The position numbers were made by a program, and so were the translations under genes. The notes beneath the pieces are model-generated. The model saw only the letters and a program-made list of their open reading frames with translations. It searched no databases and was not told the origin of the DNA. From positions 9,635,992-9,699,991 of the forward strand of contig OY821746.1 in NCBI GenBank assembly GCA_963682055.1: a DNA stretch of 64,000 nucleotides, read 5' to 3'. This document shows, piece by piece, positions 1 through 11,624 of this stretch. Source of the DNA: Primula veris. Taxonomy: Eukaryota > Streptophyta > Magnoliopsida > Ericales > Primulaceae. The stretch's first letter is position 1, and every line of letters starts with the position of its first letter.

Positions 1-1583
1 CAAGTATTGTTGCGTTTGAGCGGATTTGTTTTTGTAATGCTGAAAATCATATGTAGTTTGGACAGTGATTTACTTTACTTAGCAAAACTCCACACATGTT
101 AATCTATAAGATTTCATGATCTTGAATGACTTTATGTTAGTAGCAGATGAAACACAATAAGTTTTTGGTTTGGAGAGTATAGGTTGTTCTGATTAAGAAT
201 ATTAGGCTGATAAAAGATTTAAGTTTTGTTTTGGCCATTAAAACAACACGTTACATAAACTTAAGTCGTTAGATCTGCAAAAAATTAGAGAACTTTACAG
301 CTGGAGTTGGTATATTTTAAGCCCTCAGAAAGGATAGAATTGAAAAACTATCAAGTGTTGAGATTAAATAAGAGGAAGTACTTGAGAAGTGGAAGTTTTT
401 ATTGCCTTTGTTTTACTTTTTGCACATGGATTACCGCATAAAGGTTTGCTTGCTATGTTGGATATGTCCATTTCTTTTGTGTCACTACGTGTTTATTTCA
501 ATTTTTCTTTTGAAAAAGAAAACAGTACTTTTGACTTATTAATTTTTTATCCAGTTAATTTGTACAATAAGCTTTTTTAAGCCAAGAAACAAATCAACGA
601 CTATAATGACACATGCTAAACAATACTTAAAAACTGAAACAGAATAAGTTACCAATAATTAAGCGCCTAATTAGCCTTTCCTATCCATTAGGTGATTTCT
701 GATTTGCTGTTTAATTTAAGAGATTACTGGGAGTTTCTGGTTACTGATATAATTTGGCTTACAGATATAATTCAATTTCAGATTATAGTTGGCTTAATTT
801 GTAATTCACCCAACAATTTACACAACGTTTTTATTTTTATTGTTTGTTCGTGTCATCCTTGGGCAGGGTAATGTTAATCTTCTTTGTATCATTCCAAATT
901 TTATCGGATGTCCCCAAGAGACACAACCTGGTTATCAATTGCAACATTTACCTCTTTTGCTCAATCAAGCTGCTATTTCTTACATTAATTTACACATTTA
1001 TAATGAATCGTATCTCACTTATGTGGATGGATATTGTTAACAATATGGTAACATGTGATCAGTATCACAGTCGCTTGTGAAATGACTATCATTTTTACTA
1101 TGAATTTATCTCAATCTAGCTTATGAACCACAAAAAAACTGTTTAAAAGAAATATCTAAATTAGGGGGTTGCCTAGTCCAGACTCTCAATGACGTACAAG
1201 ACCAAAATCCAAAAGGCATATTTTGGTTAAGTGCTCAAATCAATAAAGTTATTGATATGCTTTGTGAAATAACAATAAGTATCAAATACTATTCGATTTC
1301 AGAGTCGGTGTTGAGTTGAAAAGTGTTAATGTCGGTAGGAGATGATATACAACCTCATACTATAGCAATTAGCAATAATGTACCAAGAGTAATTATAATA
1401 GCAATATTCATTAAAATATTAAAGGCAAAGGATTTGAGGGGTCAATGACTCAATATATGGTGAAGAAAGGTCAAGTTTCAACAGGTAAAACTAGTCTGAA
1501 ATTGAGGGATACAATATTATACTATACAGAAATTCATATTGTCATTGTGTATTATTGTTCACTATAATTATTTTTCTCTCGTT
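1..1583. other. AT-rich intergenic DNA, no gene recognised
   Basis: Only short reading frames without recognisable domains occur here on either strand. I see no splice-site-bounded coding blocks, RNA gene or transposon ends. Confidence 0.5.
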
Positions 1584-1766
1584 CAGGGGAAGTTAAGTGG
1601 AGACGATCGGGTGCCACGGCACCCTCCATAATTTTAGAAATCTCAAGTGACGCAATTTTTTTTAGTACAATTTTTTTTTAGGTGTAGATTTGGCATCCCC
1701 CATAAAAATATATTACTTGTACATATATTTTGGCACCCCCATCTACACATCCTGACTTCGCCCCTG
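1584..1766. mobile_element. degenerate hAT-type MITE
   Basis: The left end reads CAGGGGAAGTTAAG and the reverse complement of the right end reads CAGGGGCGAAGTCAGG, an imperfect terminal inverted repeat of the plant hAT type. The flanking octamers CTCTCGTT and ATCTCATT agree at six of eight positions, as expected for an eroded 8-bp target duplication. The 183-bp body has no coding capacity, so this is a non-autonomous element. Confidence 0.55.
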
Positions 1767-2277
1767 ATCTCATTTGAAAGGCTCCCAAGTGAATCATTGG
1801 ATTGATGGTCCAGAGATGCTACAATTTTACTTTCACAGCAACAATGCCAACAAACATGATGATAGTCCATTATAGCTTGCAAAGAATGAAAGACTCTTTT
1901 TAGTTACTGTCCCTTGGTTAGCCTAAATAAATAAATACTACTATTTATCATTTTGACCGGTTTATAAATACTAAATGTACTTTCATGTATGTATATTGTA
2001 TATTATGTATTATGTAAAAGATACTAGTAAAAGATAGGGGTGAGGGTCTTTAAAAAACGTGCACTGCCACAAAAAAAAAGTTTCAGACTAAAAATGTCAT
2101 CAAGTATTATATATTATATGAAAAATAAATACTATATGATATTCCAATTGAGGGCTAAGAATTCCTTGTTATGATCTCTGTGACTATGTTCAAAAGCATG
2201 TGCATGGTTAAACTTAAATCTCACTAGCTACAAGCTAGTTTACATTTTTTGGGCGATGTTATGAATTATAATCATCT
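1767..2277. other. AT-rich intergenic DNA
   Basis: No coding or structural feature was recognised. The last five bases, CATCT, are the left target-site duplication of the Tat element that follows. Confidence 0.5.
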
Positions 2278-2844
2278 TGATAGAACATAAAAAGTAGACC
2301 CGAATATTCTATTCGGGTAATAATCAACCCACTTTATAAATGGGTATCCAACGCTTAAATGGGTCGTCTCATACTTTTTATAGGAAATAAGGTGTTACTA
2401 TCAAAAGCCCAACCCCAATCAAATGGGGACCCATGTCTGAAAAACCCCTGGGATGAACACATTTGTCAACATCCTAGAAGGCATAGTTGCCTATAAATAA
2501 CCAACTACCCCTCCTAGAAAAGGACCAGAAAATCTATCCAAAAAATATAGAGAGAAGTTGAGAAAAGAGAGAAACTAGTCAAGGCATATTAAGTCAAGAA
2601 ATAAACCGAACAGAGAGAAGCCGAGCATCGAATAAAAGGAGAAAGACCAAGAAGATAGATTAAACAGTCAAATCGAGCACAATTGTAAAATAGAGATACT
2701 AATCCGAGCAGGTGTAATAATCCGAATAAGGATAGTAATCCGAGCAGTAATAAAGATCAGAAAGTGTCCATTATATACATTTGATTTACTATTATATTAT
2801 TGTTGAAAAGCCTAACACGACCGACCAAAGTTATGGCTTTATCA
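2278..2844 (+). repeat. 5' LTR of the Tat element
   Basis: This 567-bp direct repeat matches 18734-19300. It begins TGATA and ends TATCA, giving a 5-bp terminal inverted repeat. It has a TATA box near 2492 and a purine-rich leader after it. Confidence 0.95.
2491..2499 (+). promoter_or_regulatory. TATA box of the 5' LTR
   Basis: CTATAAATA lies mid-LTR, as expected for the U3/R promoter that drives the genomic transcript. The copy in the 3' LTR near 18947 reads CTATAAATA too, differing only just downstream. Confidence 0.6.
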
Positions 2845-2846
2845 AA

Positions 2847-2866
2847 TGGCGCCGTCTCCGGGAATC
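2847..2866 (+). other. primer binding site, tRNA-Asp type
   Basis: TGGCGCCGT followed by a CCGGG block begins two bases after the LTR. It is complementary, with a few mismatches, to the 3' end of plant tRNA-Asp, the usual primer of Tat and Athila elements. Confidence 0.75.
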
Positions 2867-2923
2867 ATCTAGTTCCCAACTAGTTTAGAATTCGAATACC
2901 AATACTCTGCCAGACGAGCAACT

Positions 2924-4756
2924 ATGGTGACCAATGTAGAGGAAACCCATCCCGAGATAATAGAAACCAACAACCAAAACGCGCAAATTAGCCAACAAGA
3001 CCTCGACGATCTACTCGCCACTCGCGACAGATATGAAGCTATCCAATCCGGAAACCAACCAACAACCTCCTACGTCAACCAAGAACAACCGGTCGAACCA
3101 CCCCAACATTTCATTGAAGGGATTGTCGACGAACACCCTTCGTCCTCGGAGGACGAATAAGACGTGCCCGTATTAAGGCGTGCACGAAGATGCTTACCCG
3201 GGTCCCAGGCAGGGCTGAGCTCAAGAGTCCCTTTGCCTACAGCCTCGGTCAACTCCGGTGCTCGTTTACAAACGGACGAAGCTCATCAGTTTGGCATGCC
3301 CGAGGATCATGTACTCGGACGGTTGCCCCGACTACCAACTAATCCTCCGAGGATGATTACACCACCCACGGTGGAGGTACAACACATTATTCCGTTAGCC
3401 GATGAAAGGAACTACGCCCAGCTACAAGCTCAGCTGGCGGCATGCATGACGGCCATGACAGCAGCCGGCATCGTAGTGCCAGTTATCCAACCCTACAAAG
3501 ACCCACGCCATGAAGTGGAAGATTCTGCCTACCGGGCCGCCCTGGAGGCAGCGGGTCGACGACCCGATACGAGAGTGCCCCACCAAGGGGGCAATATCCC
3601 AATAACTATCGTCCATCCGAACACTCATATGGAACGTGTCCACACAAACACGAAGGACGGTAGATATCCCGAATACAGGATCAGGGAAGGATATGGCCCA
3701 CCACCACATCAGGGAGGATACCCTCCCCCCTACCAAGTCACGGATGACGCGTTCCAACAGGCTTGGAACGTATGCCAAGAAACCCCATGTACCGAACAGA
3801 TCACGCGGTACCGCAATCCTATGGGGTTCGTCATCCCCGAATTCACGCGGTACCGCAAGATGGAACTGTGGAGCGATGACCATGCACTGATGTGCAAATT
3901 TTTCAAAAACAGCTTGGGACAAGAGGCTTCGTCATGGTATCACAACTTACCACGGGGCTCCATTAGAGACTGGGCAGAACTGCTAAGAGCGTACTCCACC
4001 CGATACGCCGCTCATCGGAAAAAGAAGGTTAGCATCGAAACCCTTCTTAAAATGACGATGATGCCAAATGAAAGGCTCAACGATTACTGCATACGTTTTA
4101 TCGACGTAGCAAACCAGATTCCACGATATGCCAATAATATAGCCATCCAGAACTTTATCAACTCCATCCCTAATGGCTATTGGGCGAGAAGGAAGTTCAT
4201 AGGCAAAAACTTCCCGACCACTGATTCCCTGCTAGCCTATTGTACCCACCTCACCGATAAAAACGACGAACTGCGTTTCCTCAACCGAACTCTACCAAGA
4301 AGAGAGTCGGTCCGCGAGGCACAGGTGGGTCTCAAAAGAGTTAGGAATAACCAGGGAGAAGCATTCCAACCGACCAGAAAGGGCAAAGATCCCGAGGTCC
4401 ATAGCAGGGTAGAGCGACCACGAGCACTAGTGCCCAAACCGCTCCAGATCTCATACCCAACACCGACCAACGAACATAAACCGCTCCAGCTCACCTACCC
4501 GATGCCACCCAAGCCGTTTCAACAAGGTCGGCCCCAAGAGAGGGAACACCGAAACGCTTCCGGACCGGTCGAGCTGCGATACACTTTCAACCTATCTGCT
4601 GAAGATATCCTCAAGGATATATGCAGGGAAAGTTGGTATTCCCGACCACAACCGATCATTTCTCCCCCCAATCAGAGAGATTCCAAGCTCTACTGCGATA
4701 TCACGAGGATCACGGCCATCTCACTGAGCATTGCCGTAACCTGCGATGGAGAATGA
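2924..4756 (+). pseudogene. Tat gag polyprotein, broken
   Basis: The capsid precursor starts at ATG 2924. An in-frame TAA at 3158-3160 interrupts it, and the same frame then stays open to 4756. The N-terminal part is acidic and low-complexity. The conserved plant retrotransposon gag domain lies at about 3860-4140, with the SSWYHNLP and YSTRYAAHRKKKVS blocks. A basic, proline-rich stretch follows. Near 4694 the zinc-knuckle region changes frame: the first cysteine is in this frame and the His/His/Cys part (HGHLTEHC) is in the next, which indicates a one-base deletion. Residues after that point in this frame are not gag-like. The gene cannot make a full Gag. Confidence 0.88.
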
Positions 4757-5436
4757 ACCAGTGGGGCGATGCAGGATACCTAGCCAAGTACATCAAAGGA
4801 ACTGGGAATAAAGGCAAACAACTGGCCATTGAGGGATCCGACAACCGGCAAGGCAAAACAATCAACGTCGTTCATATGTCACGACCCAAGGGCCCAGGCG
4901 GGGAACGATCGCGACAACGGCAGCTGGCCCACTTTGGCCAAGTAACCAAGGCAACACAAGCGTCAACCTCTAAACGACAATGCATACCACGACGACATCC
5001 ACCCATTTCTTTCTCGGATCTTGACGAAGAAGGGGTGATTTACCCCCACGGAGACGCCATTAACCTTCGTGTTCAAATCGGCCTAGACACAGTCAGCAGG
5101 GTACTGGTCGACCAAGGAGCCTCTTGTGATATCATGTACAAGGAGCTCTTCGACAAGATGGAACTCAAGCTGCAAGATCTACAGCCTACCGATGTCACAC
5201 TGATCGGATTCATCTCCGAAACGACTAAACCGTTGGGTAAGATCGTCCTCAGTGTCACAACCGGGTCCGTGTCGGTTCCCATGGAGTTCTTAGTGGTCAA
5301 CGACCACTCCGGTCACAACGCAATATTAGGCCGACCTTGGTTACATGCCATGAAGGCCATACCCTCGACCTATCACCAAAAGGTCAAATATCCAAATGAT
5401 AGAGGAGAGATCGAGACAGCTCGAGGATGTCAATAA
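4697..5436 (+). pseudogene. Tat gag C-terminus (zinc knuckle) and aspartic protease
   Basis: This frame continues gag after the frameshift near 4694. It starts with the zinc-knuckle remainder HEDHGHLTEHC, runs through a basic linker, and enters a retropepsin-like domain with VLVDQGASCDIMY at about 5100-5140 and the downstream block AILGRPWLHAM. The catalytic triplet reads D-Q-G rather than the common D-T/S-G, so activity is doubtful even apart from the breaks. TAA at 5434 ends the frame, and a second in-frame TAA lies at 5476 before pol resumes. Confidence 0.82.
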
Positions 5437-5490
5437 GATTCAAGATGCTGCGAAGACATCACCGCGACTCTCCAATAACAACGAAGCATT

Positions 5491-6621
5491 GTGGAACAAC
5501 CCTCCAGCACAAAGAAGCTGATCAACCAAATATGCAAAACCGAAAGGGTAGTCGAAGAACAAGTAGGAGAGACGCTTAGGAAGGTGTATATTCCTGATAT
5601 GGACGAGGAGCACTACTTCCTCCTTGGCGATAACCTTCCAAAACAAGAATCCGAGGAGTTGAAAGCATTCCTTCTCAACAACATTGATAAATTCGCCTGG
5701 AGTCCAAAAGACATGCCGGGCCTAGACCCCAATACAGCATGCCACCACCTGAGTGTAAACGCCGAGTACAAGCCAATAGCACAGAGGAGCAGGAAAGTGT
5801 CTGTGCAGCACAGAGCAGCTATAATCGCTGAAGTACAAAAGCTATTGGAGGCATGAGCCATAAGGGAGGTTTACTATCCCAAATGGTTATCCAACCCGGT
5901 CGTCGTCCCTAAGAAGAACGGGAAGGAAAGAGTCTGTATAGACTTTACCAATCTCAACAAAGCCTGCCCAAGGGACCACTTTCCCCTTCCAAGGATTGAT
6001 CAACTGGTGGACGCAACTGCGGGAGCAGAACGGATGACCTTCCTTGACGCGTACTAAGGATACCATCAAATTCCCCTCGCCCGCGAAGATCAAGAAAAGA
6101 CTTCGTTTATATCGCCTTTGGGAAATTATTGCTATACGGTAATGTCGTTCGGTCTACGCAATGCGGGGGCAACATACCAAAGGATGATAACAAGGGTATG
6201 TCGAGATCATATAGGGAAAACAATGGAGGTATACATTGACGACATGGTCGTCAAGAGTGAAAAGGCCACATCTCACCTCCAAGACATTAAAGACGTCTTC
6301 CAGACGTTGGGCGAGCACAAACTAAAGCTCAACGCAAGCAAGTGTGCATTTGGCATCAGCAAAGGGAAATTCTTGGGGCATATGGTTAGCCGACGAGGAA
6401 TAGAGGCTAATCCCGATCAAATAACGGCTCTACGGAACCTTGCAGCGCCCAAGAATAAGAAACAGGTACAAGAGCTCACGGGAATGATGGCCGCGTTGAG
6501 CAGGTTCATCAGCCGATCCGCAGACAAGGGACGGCCATTTTTCGAATCACTCAAGAAGGATAGAAAATTCGTCTGGACCCGGAATGTGAAGCTTCATTCA
6601 ACAATCTCAAAGAGTACTTGA
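5491..6621 (+). pseudogene. Tat reverse transcriptase, broken
   Basis: The frame covers the protease-RT linker and the RT core. Recognisable blocks are VVVPKKNGKERVCIDF (about 5900-5945), FPLPRIDQLVD, MSFGLRNAGATYQ and the catalytic box YIDDMVVKS (about 6232-6258). Two in-frame nonsense codons lie inside it: TGA at 5854-5856, just before the first RT block, and TAA at 6055-6057, between RT blocks. Near 6580 the coding signal moves to another frame, consistent with a one-base deletion, so the last 13 codons to 6621 are not RT. No functional polymerase can come from this copy. Confidence 0.9.
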
Positions 6622-8798
6622 GGACACTGCCACTGCTAGTAAGGCCGAACAAAGGAGACATTCTGGCATGCTACCTAGCAGTTTCCACTACAGCTGTGAG
6701 CGCAGTTATCCTAAGAGAAGAAGGTCGCGAACAATTTCCGATCTACTTCGTCAGCAAGACTCTGGTCGAAGCCGAAACACGTTATCTACCCTTGGAAAAG
6801 CTGTGTCTGGCATTGGTCGTCGCAACCAGAAAGTTGCCACACTATTTCATAGCTCATCAGGTCCGGGTATACACAAAATTTCATATCAAAGAGTCACTTC
6901 GACGGACGGACATTAGCGGCCGAGTTGCCGCCTGGGGGGTCGAACTATCCCAATTTCATATCGAGTTCGCACCCCGTCATGCCATAAAGGGACAAGTCCT
7001 GGCCGATTTCGTCGCAGAATTCACCGAAGGCTATGACGAGCCTTTGGCACTCTCTCCACAATCACACTGGCAGATACATGTCGACGGATCAGCCACCAAG
7101 GACGGATCAGGAGCAGGGATCGTCCTAAAGTCTAGAGAGGGAGCAATCATCGAAAAAAGCATAAAACTGGGCTTCCGAGCTACCAACAATGAGGCAGAAT
7201 ACGAGGCCATGATAAACGGCATGCTCATTGCCCGGTCCCTCGGATGCTCCCACTTAATTGCAAGCTCAGACTCCATGCTCATCGTCAATCAAGCCATCGG
7301 CGAGTACCAAGCAAAAGATGACAGAATGATCCTCTACCAAGAGAAAGTCCAAAGCTTGATGGCAACCTTCGAACAGTGCGAGTTAGTAAGAATCAATCGC
7401 ACCGAAAATGCACATGCCGATGCCTTGGCCACCCTAGCCTCGACATTAACATTGACCGACACCCGGTCGATCACAGTGGAACTACTGCCGACCCCGAGCA
7501 TAATAAAAAGGGTAGACCGGGTGACGTCGATACAGTACGAACTAGGTTGGATGGAGTACATGACTCATTATCTGCGAAATGGAACGCTTCCGGCCGACAA
7601 GATAAAAGCGCTGAAAATTACAAGAAAAGCTCCTCGCTTCTGGCTATCCGAGGACGATAAACTATACAAATCCAGTTACCGGGGACCCCATCTGCTGTGC
7701 GTCCCGACCGAGCTACAACTTCCGGTCTTGGAGGAACTCCACGAAGGATCTTGCGGAGCACACATCAAAGGGCGATCCCTTGCAAACAAGGTAGTGACCC
7801 AAGGATATTGGTGGCCCTATATCAAGCGAGACGTCGATGCATACGTCCAACAATGCGACAAGTGCCAACGATTCGCCAAGATACCACGGCTCCCATCATC
7901 TATGATGACCCCGGTATCGGCACCATGGCCGTTCGCTCAATGGGCAATTGATTTAGTCGGAAAACTCCCAAGGGCACCTGGGAGTGTGGAATATCTGATC
8001 GTCGCGACGGATTATTTCACCAAATGGGTCGAAGCTAAACCCCTCCGAGAAATCAAAGCCAGCAACGTCAAACAATTCATTTGGGAATACATCATCACTA
8101 GGTTCGGTATACCGTACGCAATCGTCGCCGACAACGGAACCCAGTTCAAAGATGCCAATTTACAGCTGTGGTACGAGGAACTAGGTATCCGAAAATTCTA
8201 TTCGACGCCGACATACCCACAAGGAAACGGGCAAGCCGAAGTGTCAAACCGAACAATATTAGACGGCATCAAGACCACCCTTGAACAAGCAAAGGGGAGG
8301 TGGCCCGAGCGGCTACTCAACGTTTTATGGTCGTGCCGAACTACACCAAAGACGGGCACCAAGGAAACCCCGATCAGCTTAGCATACGGAGTCGAGGCCA
8401 TCATACCGACAGAAATCGGGCTACCCACGCTCCGAACGACTTTAGTCGAGCAAGGAAACAATGAACAAAGAATGAGAGAAGAGCTAGACATGATAGACGA
8501 GAAACGAGAGATAGCAGCCCTTACCCTAGCCAAATACCAACAAAGCGAGAAGCAAATTTATGACAAGAGAGTAAAAGGAACCAAAGAATTCATGGTAGGA
8601 GAACTGGTGCTGCGACGAGTGACGGTCTATACCCGCAATGAAATACATGGCAAACTAAGCCCTACCTGGGAAGGCCCATACGAAATCGTCAAGAAAACGA
8701 GTCCAGTCTCTTACAAAATCAAAAGCGTACTGTTCACCAATAGCCGAGGGGAAAAGAATTCTTGGAATGTGGCTAACCTAAAGAAGTACTACGTATAG
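6582..8798 (+). pseudogene. Tat pol 3' half: RNase H, second RNase H and integrase
   Basis: About 738 codons are open, but the segment is separated from RT by the frameshift near 6580 and has no start codon of its own. Order: the normal retroviral-type RNase H (about residues 20-110); a second RNase H of archaeal type (about 165-290, with IHVDGSATKDGSG, NNEAEYEA and the HADALA end), a hallmark of Tat elements; the integrase HHCC finger (about 385-440, ending CDKCQRF); and the DDE core with D in AIDLVGK, D in VADNGTQF and E in GNGQAEVSNR. The stop is at 8796-8798. AATAAA at 8869 could end sense transcripts before the repeat array. Confidence 0.9.
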
Positions 8799-8868
8799 GC
8801 AATCTTCCGAGTACAGGTTCCACCTTTCCCCTCCTGCTTAATGGCATTATCTTTCGTCTTTTTGAATG

Positions 8869-8874
8869 AATAAA
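8869..8874 (+). terminator. candidate poly(A) signal after pol
   Basis: AATAAA occurs 70 bp after the pol stop and before the 87-bp repeats. It could define a subgenomic 3' end, but retrotransposition needs read-through to the 3' LTR. Confidence 0.3.
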
Positions 8875-8904
8875 ATATATTATCATACTGTCTAGCGAAG
8901 GCAA

Positions 8905-9735
8905 ATGAAAATTCCCAACATGGCCGAAGTGCCTAAGAATGCTATGAAATTCCGTAAATGGCGTGTTTTCAAAGGAACGTCTAGGAATACTATGAAAATT
9001 CCCAACATGGCCGAAGTGCCTAGGAATGCTATGAAATTCCGTAAATGGCATGTTTTCAAAGGAACGTCTAGGAATACTATGAAAATTCCCAACATGGCCG
9101 AAGTGCCTAGGAATGCTATGAAATTCCGTAAATGGCGTGTTTTCAAAGGAACGTCTAGGAATACTATGAAAATTCCCAACATGGCCGAAGTGCCTAGGAA
9201 TGCTATGAAATTCCGTAAATGGTGTGTTTTCAAAGGAACGTCTAGGAATACTATGAAAATTCCCAACATGGCCGAAGTGCCTAGGAATGCTATGAAATTC
9301 CGTAAATGGCGTGTTTTCAAAGGAATGTCTAGGAATACTATGAAAATTCCCAACATGGCCGAAGTGCCTAGGAATGCTATGAAATTCCGTAAATGGTGTG
9401 TTTTCAAAGGAACGTCTAGGAATACTATGAAAATTCCCAACATGGCCGAAGTGCCTAGGAATGCTATGAAATTCCGTAAATGGCGTGTTTTCAAAGGAAT
9501 GTCTAGGAATACTATGAAAATTCCCAACATGGCCGAAGTGCCTAGGAATGCTATGAAATTCCGTAAATGGCATGTTTTCAAAGGAACGTCTAGGAATACT
9601 ATGAAAATTCCCAACATGGCCGAAGTGCCTAGGAATGCTATGAAATTCCGTAAATGGCGTGTTTTCAAAGGAACGTCTAGGAATACTATGAAATTCCCTA
9701 AATGGCGTGTTTTCAAAGGAACGCCTAGGAATACT
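8905..9735. repeat. 87-bp tandem repeat array, nine full units plus a partial unit
   Basis: Units start at 8905, 8992, 9079, 9166, 9253, 9340, 9427, 9514 and 9601, and a shortened unit starts at 9688. Each unit consists of a 39-bp half and a 48-bp half. Both halves begin ATGAAA(A)TTCC and end CTAGGAAT(G/A)CT, so the unit grew from a shorter ancestral repeat. Because 87 is divisible by three, long frames stay open on both strands. The 29-residue repeat on the plus strand (start MKIPNMAEVP) resembles no protein I know. The array separates the sense pol half from the antisense half of the element. Confidence 0.95.
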
Positions 9736-10034
9736 ATGAAATTCATATGCAGGTACAATGCAAGAAATAACTCAGGTCCACATTATGGCGGCGATACAAT
9801 ACAAAATGGCTAACACAATGAAGGAGAATCAAACTAAACAATGAAATATCAACAAGCATATCAAAAACAGGAATAACGAAATGACAAATGAATCAGCAAG
9901 GAAAAATCGATCCAATCAATCAAATAGCAATACTACAATGGAAAGGTACAAAACAGGAATAAAGAAATAACACAAATAGTCCTCGCCCGCATTACGGAGG
10001 CAACAAGAAGATCATCGACACTAAAGAAACTCAT
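9736..10034. other. spacer between repeat array and antisense genes
   Basis: A-rich on the plus strand, with no coding block. On the minus strand it is the 3' flank of the antisense frame ending at 10035. Confidence 0.4.
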
Positions 10035-10589
10035 TTAAGAAGAGCTACTACAGGAGGAGCACGACGGTAATTGACCGAGCTCAATCTCTTCGTCATCCGT
10101 CGTCGTGTCCCCATCCGACTCATCACCCTCAAAACACTCCTCATAAATGAGGGCATCAAAATTGGTCGTATGAGCTCCAACGCAAGACAGCGTCTGGAGC
10201 CGCGCGTTGAACTCGGCTTCTTTAGCGAGATCGTGAGCATCCGAGGCCGCTTTACGGCGATCATCGTCGTAGGGGAGATTACGGCGAGCTTCGATCATAG
10301 CCGCAGAAGCATCGTATCTGGTTCGGGACAAGCGGAAATACTTCACCAACACGTTGGCTTTGGTTACCAACAACTTTAATTTGCCGAAGTATTTGTCCTT
10401 TACACGCCAATATCGATCCAAACGACGCTCCTGAACCTCAACAACGTGCTCGGCACGGCGAACGTATTCTCTAAAAGAGGCCGCTTGCGTTTTCAGCTTG
10501 GTCCGAAGTCGAGCACATTGGTCGATCAACTTGACATTTTTGCCCATCAAAACGATGTAAGGCCACTTGTCAGGCACCTCACTAGCCAC
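10035..10589 (-). CDS. antisense coiled-coil reading frame in the Tat element (exon-like)
   Basis: This minus-strand frame of about 184 residues is rich in K, R, E and A with heptad-like spacing. It ends in an acidic tail (DESDGDTTTDDEEIELG) followed by a run of serines and cysteines. There is no ATG at the upstream edge, and the frame remains open leftward into a region with AG acceptors. I therefore read it as the last exon, or last cistron, of the antisense transcription unit that begins near 13883, not as a stand-alone gene. The charged coiled-coil character matches the other antisense frames of this element. The function is unknown. Confidence 0.5.
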   Translation of the reverse strand: MASEVPDKWPYIVLMGKNVKLIDQCARLRTKLKTQAASFREYVRRAEHVVEVQERRLDRYWRVKDKYFGKLKLLVTKANVLVKYFRLSRTRYDASAAMIEARRNLPYDDDRRKAASDAHDLAKEAEFNARLQTLSCVGAHTTNFDALIYEECFEGDESDGDTTTDDEEIELGQLPSCSSCSSSS

Positions 10590-10823
10590 ACCAGATGAGA
10601 CTTCGTCCCGGGCAGCACCAGTAGGTCCTAACCCCGGGCTAACTAGGCATGGAGAACTAGCCTGGTGCGACGTAGTAGCGCGTGCCTATAAAAAAAAATA
10701 AAAAATAGGGAAGAACGAGACGAGATGAATATACAACCGCAAGAAACGAAAAGACGAAAATAGAAAAAAACGAACATTTCCATACAAGCTACAAATAAAA
10801 CGACAAAACAAGCCACTCGATTA

Positions 10824-11426
10824 TCAATCTGATAACCCCTCAACAGATGCCGAGGTCTCTACTATATCGGCGAAATGAATATCTCGCAATGAAGCAATTT
10901 GAGTCCCCAAACGCTCACGAACGACCACATCGACTCGGTTCAAGGCAGTAGTGGTCTCGGTTACCCCGGCCGTCGCATCAACCATGCGCTCTGCCCGGGA
11001 CACACCACTCATCCCTTTTACATGCTCCAGCACCTCTAAAGCGCGAACTCGGGCCCAATACGCTTTGGCAAAGGATAGCAGCAGGTCCACGTCCTCGAAA
11101 ACGGCCCCTAGGACCAAGTTCAAGCTCGTCACACGACCTCGGGCTTCATCACAAGAACGTCGTAGGGCACCGAAAAGTTCCTTCGCTTTACCCTTATTTG
11201 CCGTATAATGGGCGGTCTTTTTGCTGAATTTCTCTCCCAAATCACGTAACCGAATCGACATGTTTGAAATGTGAATATTCAGATCCTCGACTTCATGACG
11301 AGCAGAATTAAGTTCCGCGGTTAGGGCAGCCTTAGATCTTTCTAGATTATCTATAACGTCACCTACGCTACGACTAGGCGAGGTCCAGACCACCACAGCA
11401 AGGGGGTTATGTGATACCTGGCAATA
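10824..11426 (-). CDS. antisense coiled-coil reading frame in the Tat element (exon-like)
   Basis: The minus-strand frame is open from 11489 to a stop at 10824. A TTGCCAG acceptor just upstream of 11426 (minus sense) suggests that the exon begins there. The protein segment is mostly helical and charged (blocks NLERSKAALTAELNSARHEVE and FGALRRSCDEARGRV), consistent with a coiled coil. It lacks a start codon, so it is probably spliced to upstream exons: a CAG|GTGGAA donor exists near 11632 at the end of the preceding frame. A minus-strand TATA-like CTATAAAC at about 11535-11542 offers an alternative separate start, but no ATG follows it closely. Confidence 0.45.
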   Translation of the reverse strand, partial: YCQVSHNPLAVVVWTSPSRSVGDVIDNLERSKAALTAELNSARHEVEDLNIHISNMSIRLRDLGEKFSKKTAHYTANKGKAKELFGALRRSCDEARGRVTSLNLVLGAVFEDVDLLLSFAKAYWARVRALEVLEHVKGMSGVSRAERMVDATAGVTETTTALNRVDVVVRERLGTQIASLRDIHFADIVETSASVEGLSD

Positions 11427-11624
11427 TTTTGTTTTCACGTTCTTCAAAATATGACAACCCTCAAAAGAAATTAATCCGAGAAGGCCCAACAGAAAGAAAA
11501 CACAGCACCTATATTATCACTTCCCCAAAAGAATATGTTTATAGATACAAAAGAGACCCACAATTCTAATACCAAAAGACTACACAAAAACAACAAAAAT
11601 ATATATATACTATCAGAAAAATGG

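Noticed and set aside
840..1080. Overlapping 66- and 78-codon plus-strand frames as a small gene
   Set aside because: No conserved motif, no promoter signal, and two frames equally open.
8892..9813. Long repetitive reading frames on both strands (266-302 codons)
   Set aside because: They result from an 87-bp tandem repeat whose period is a multiple of three. The strands and frames are equally open, and nothing resembles a protein family.
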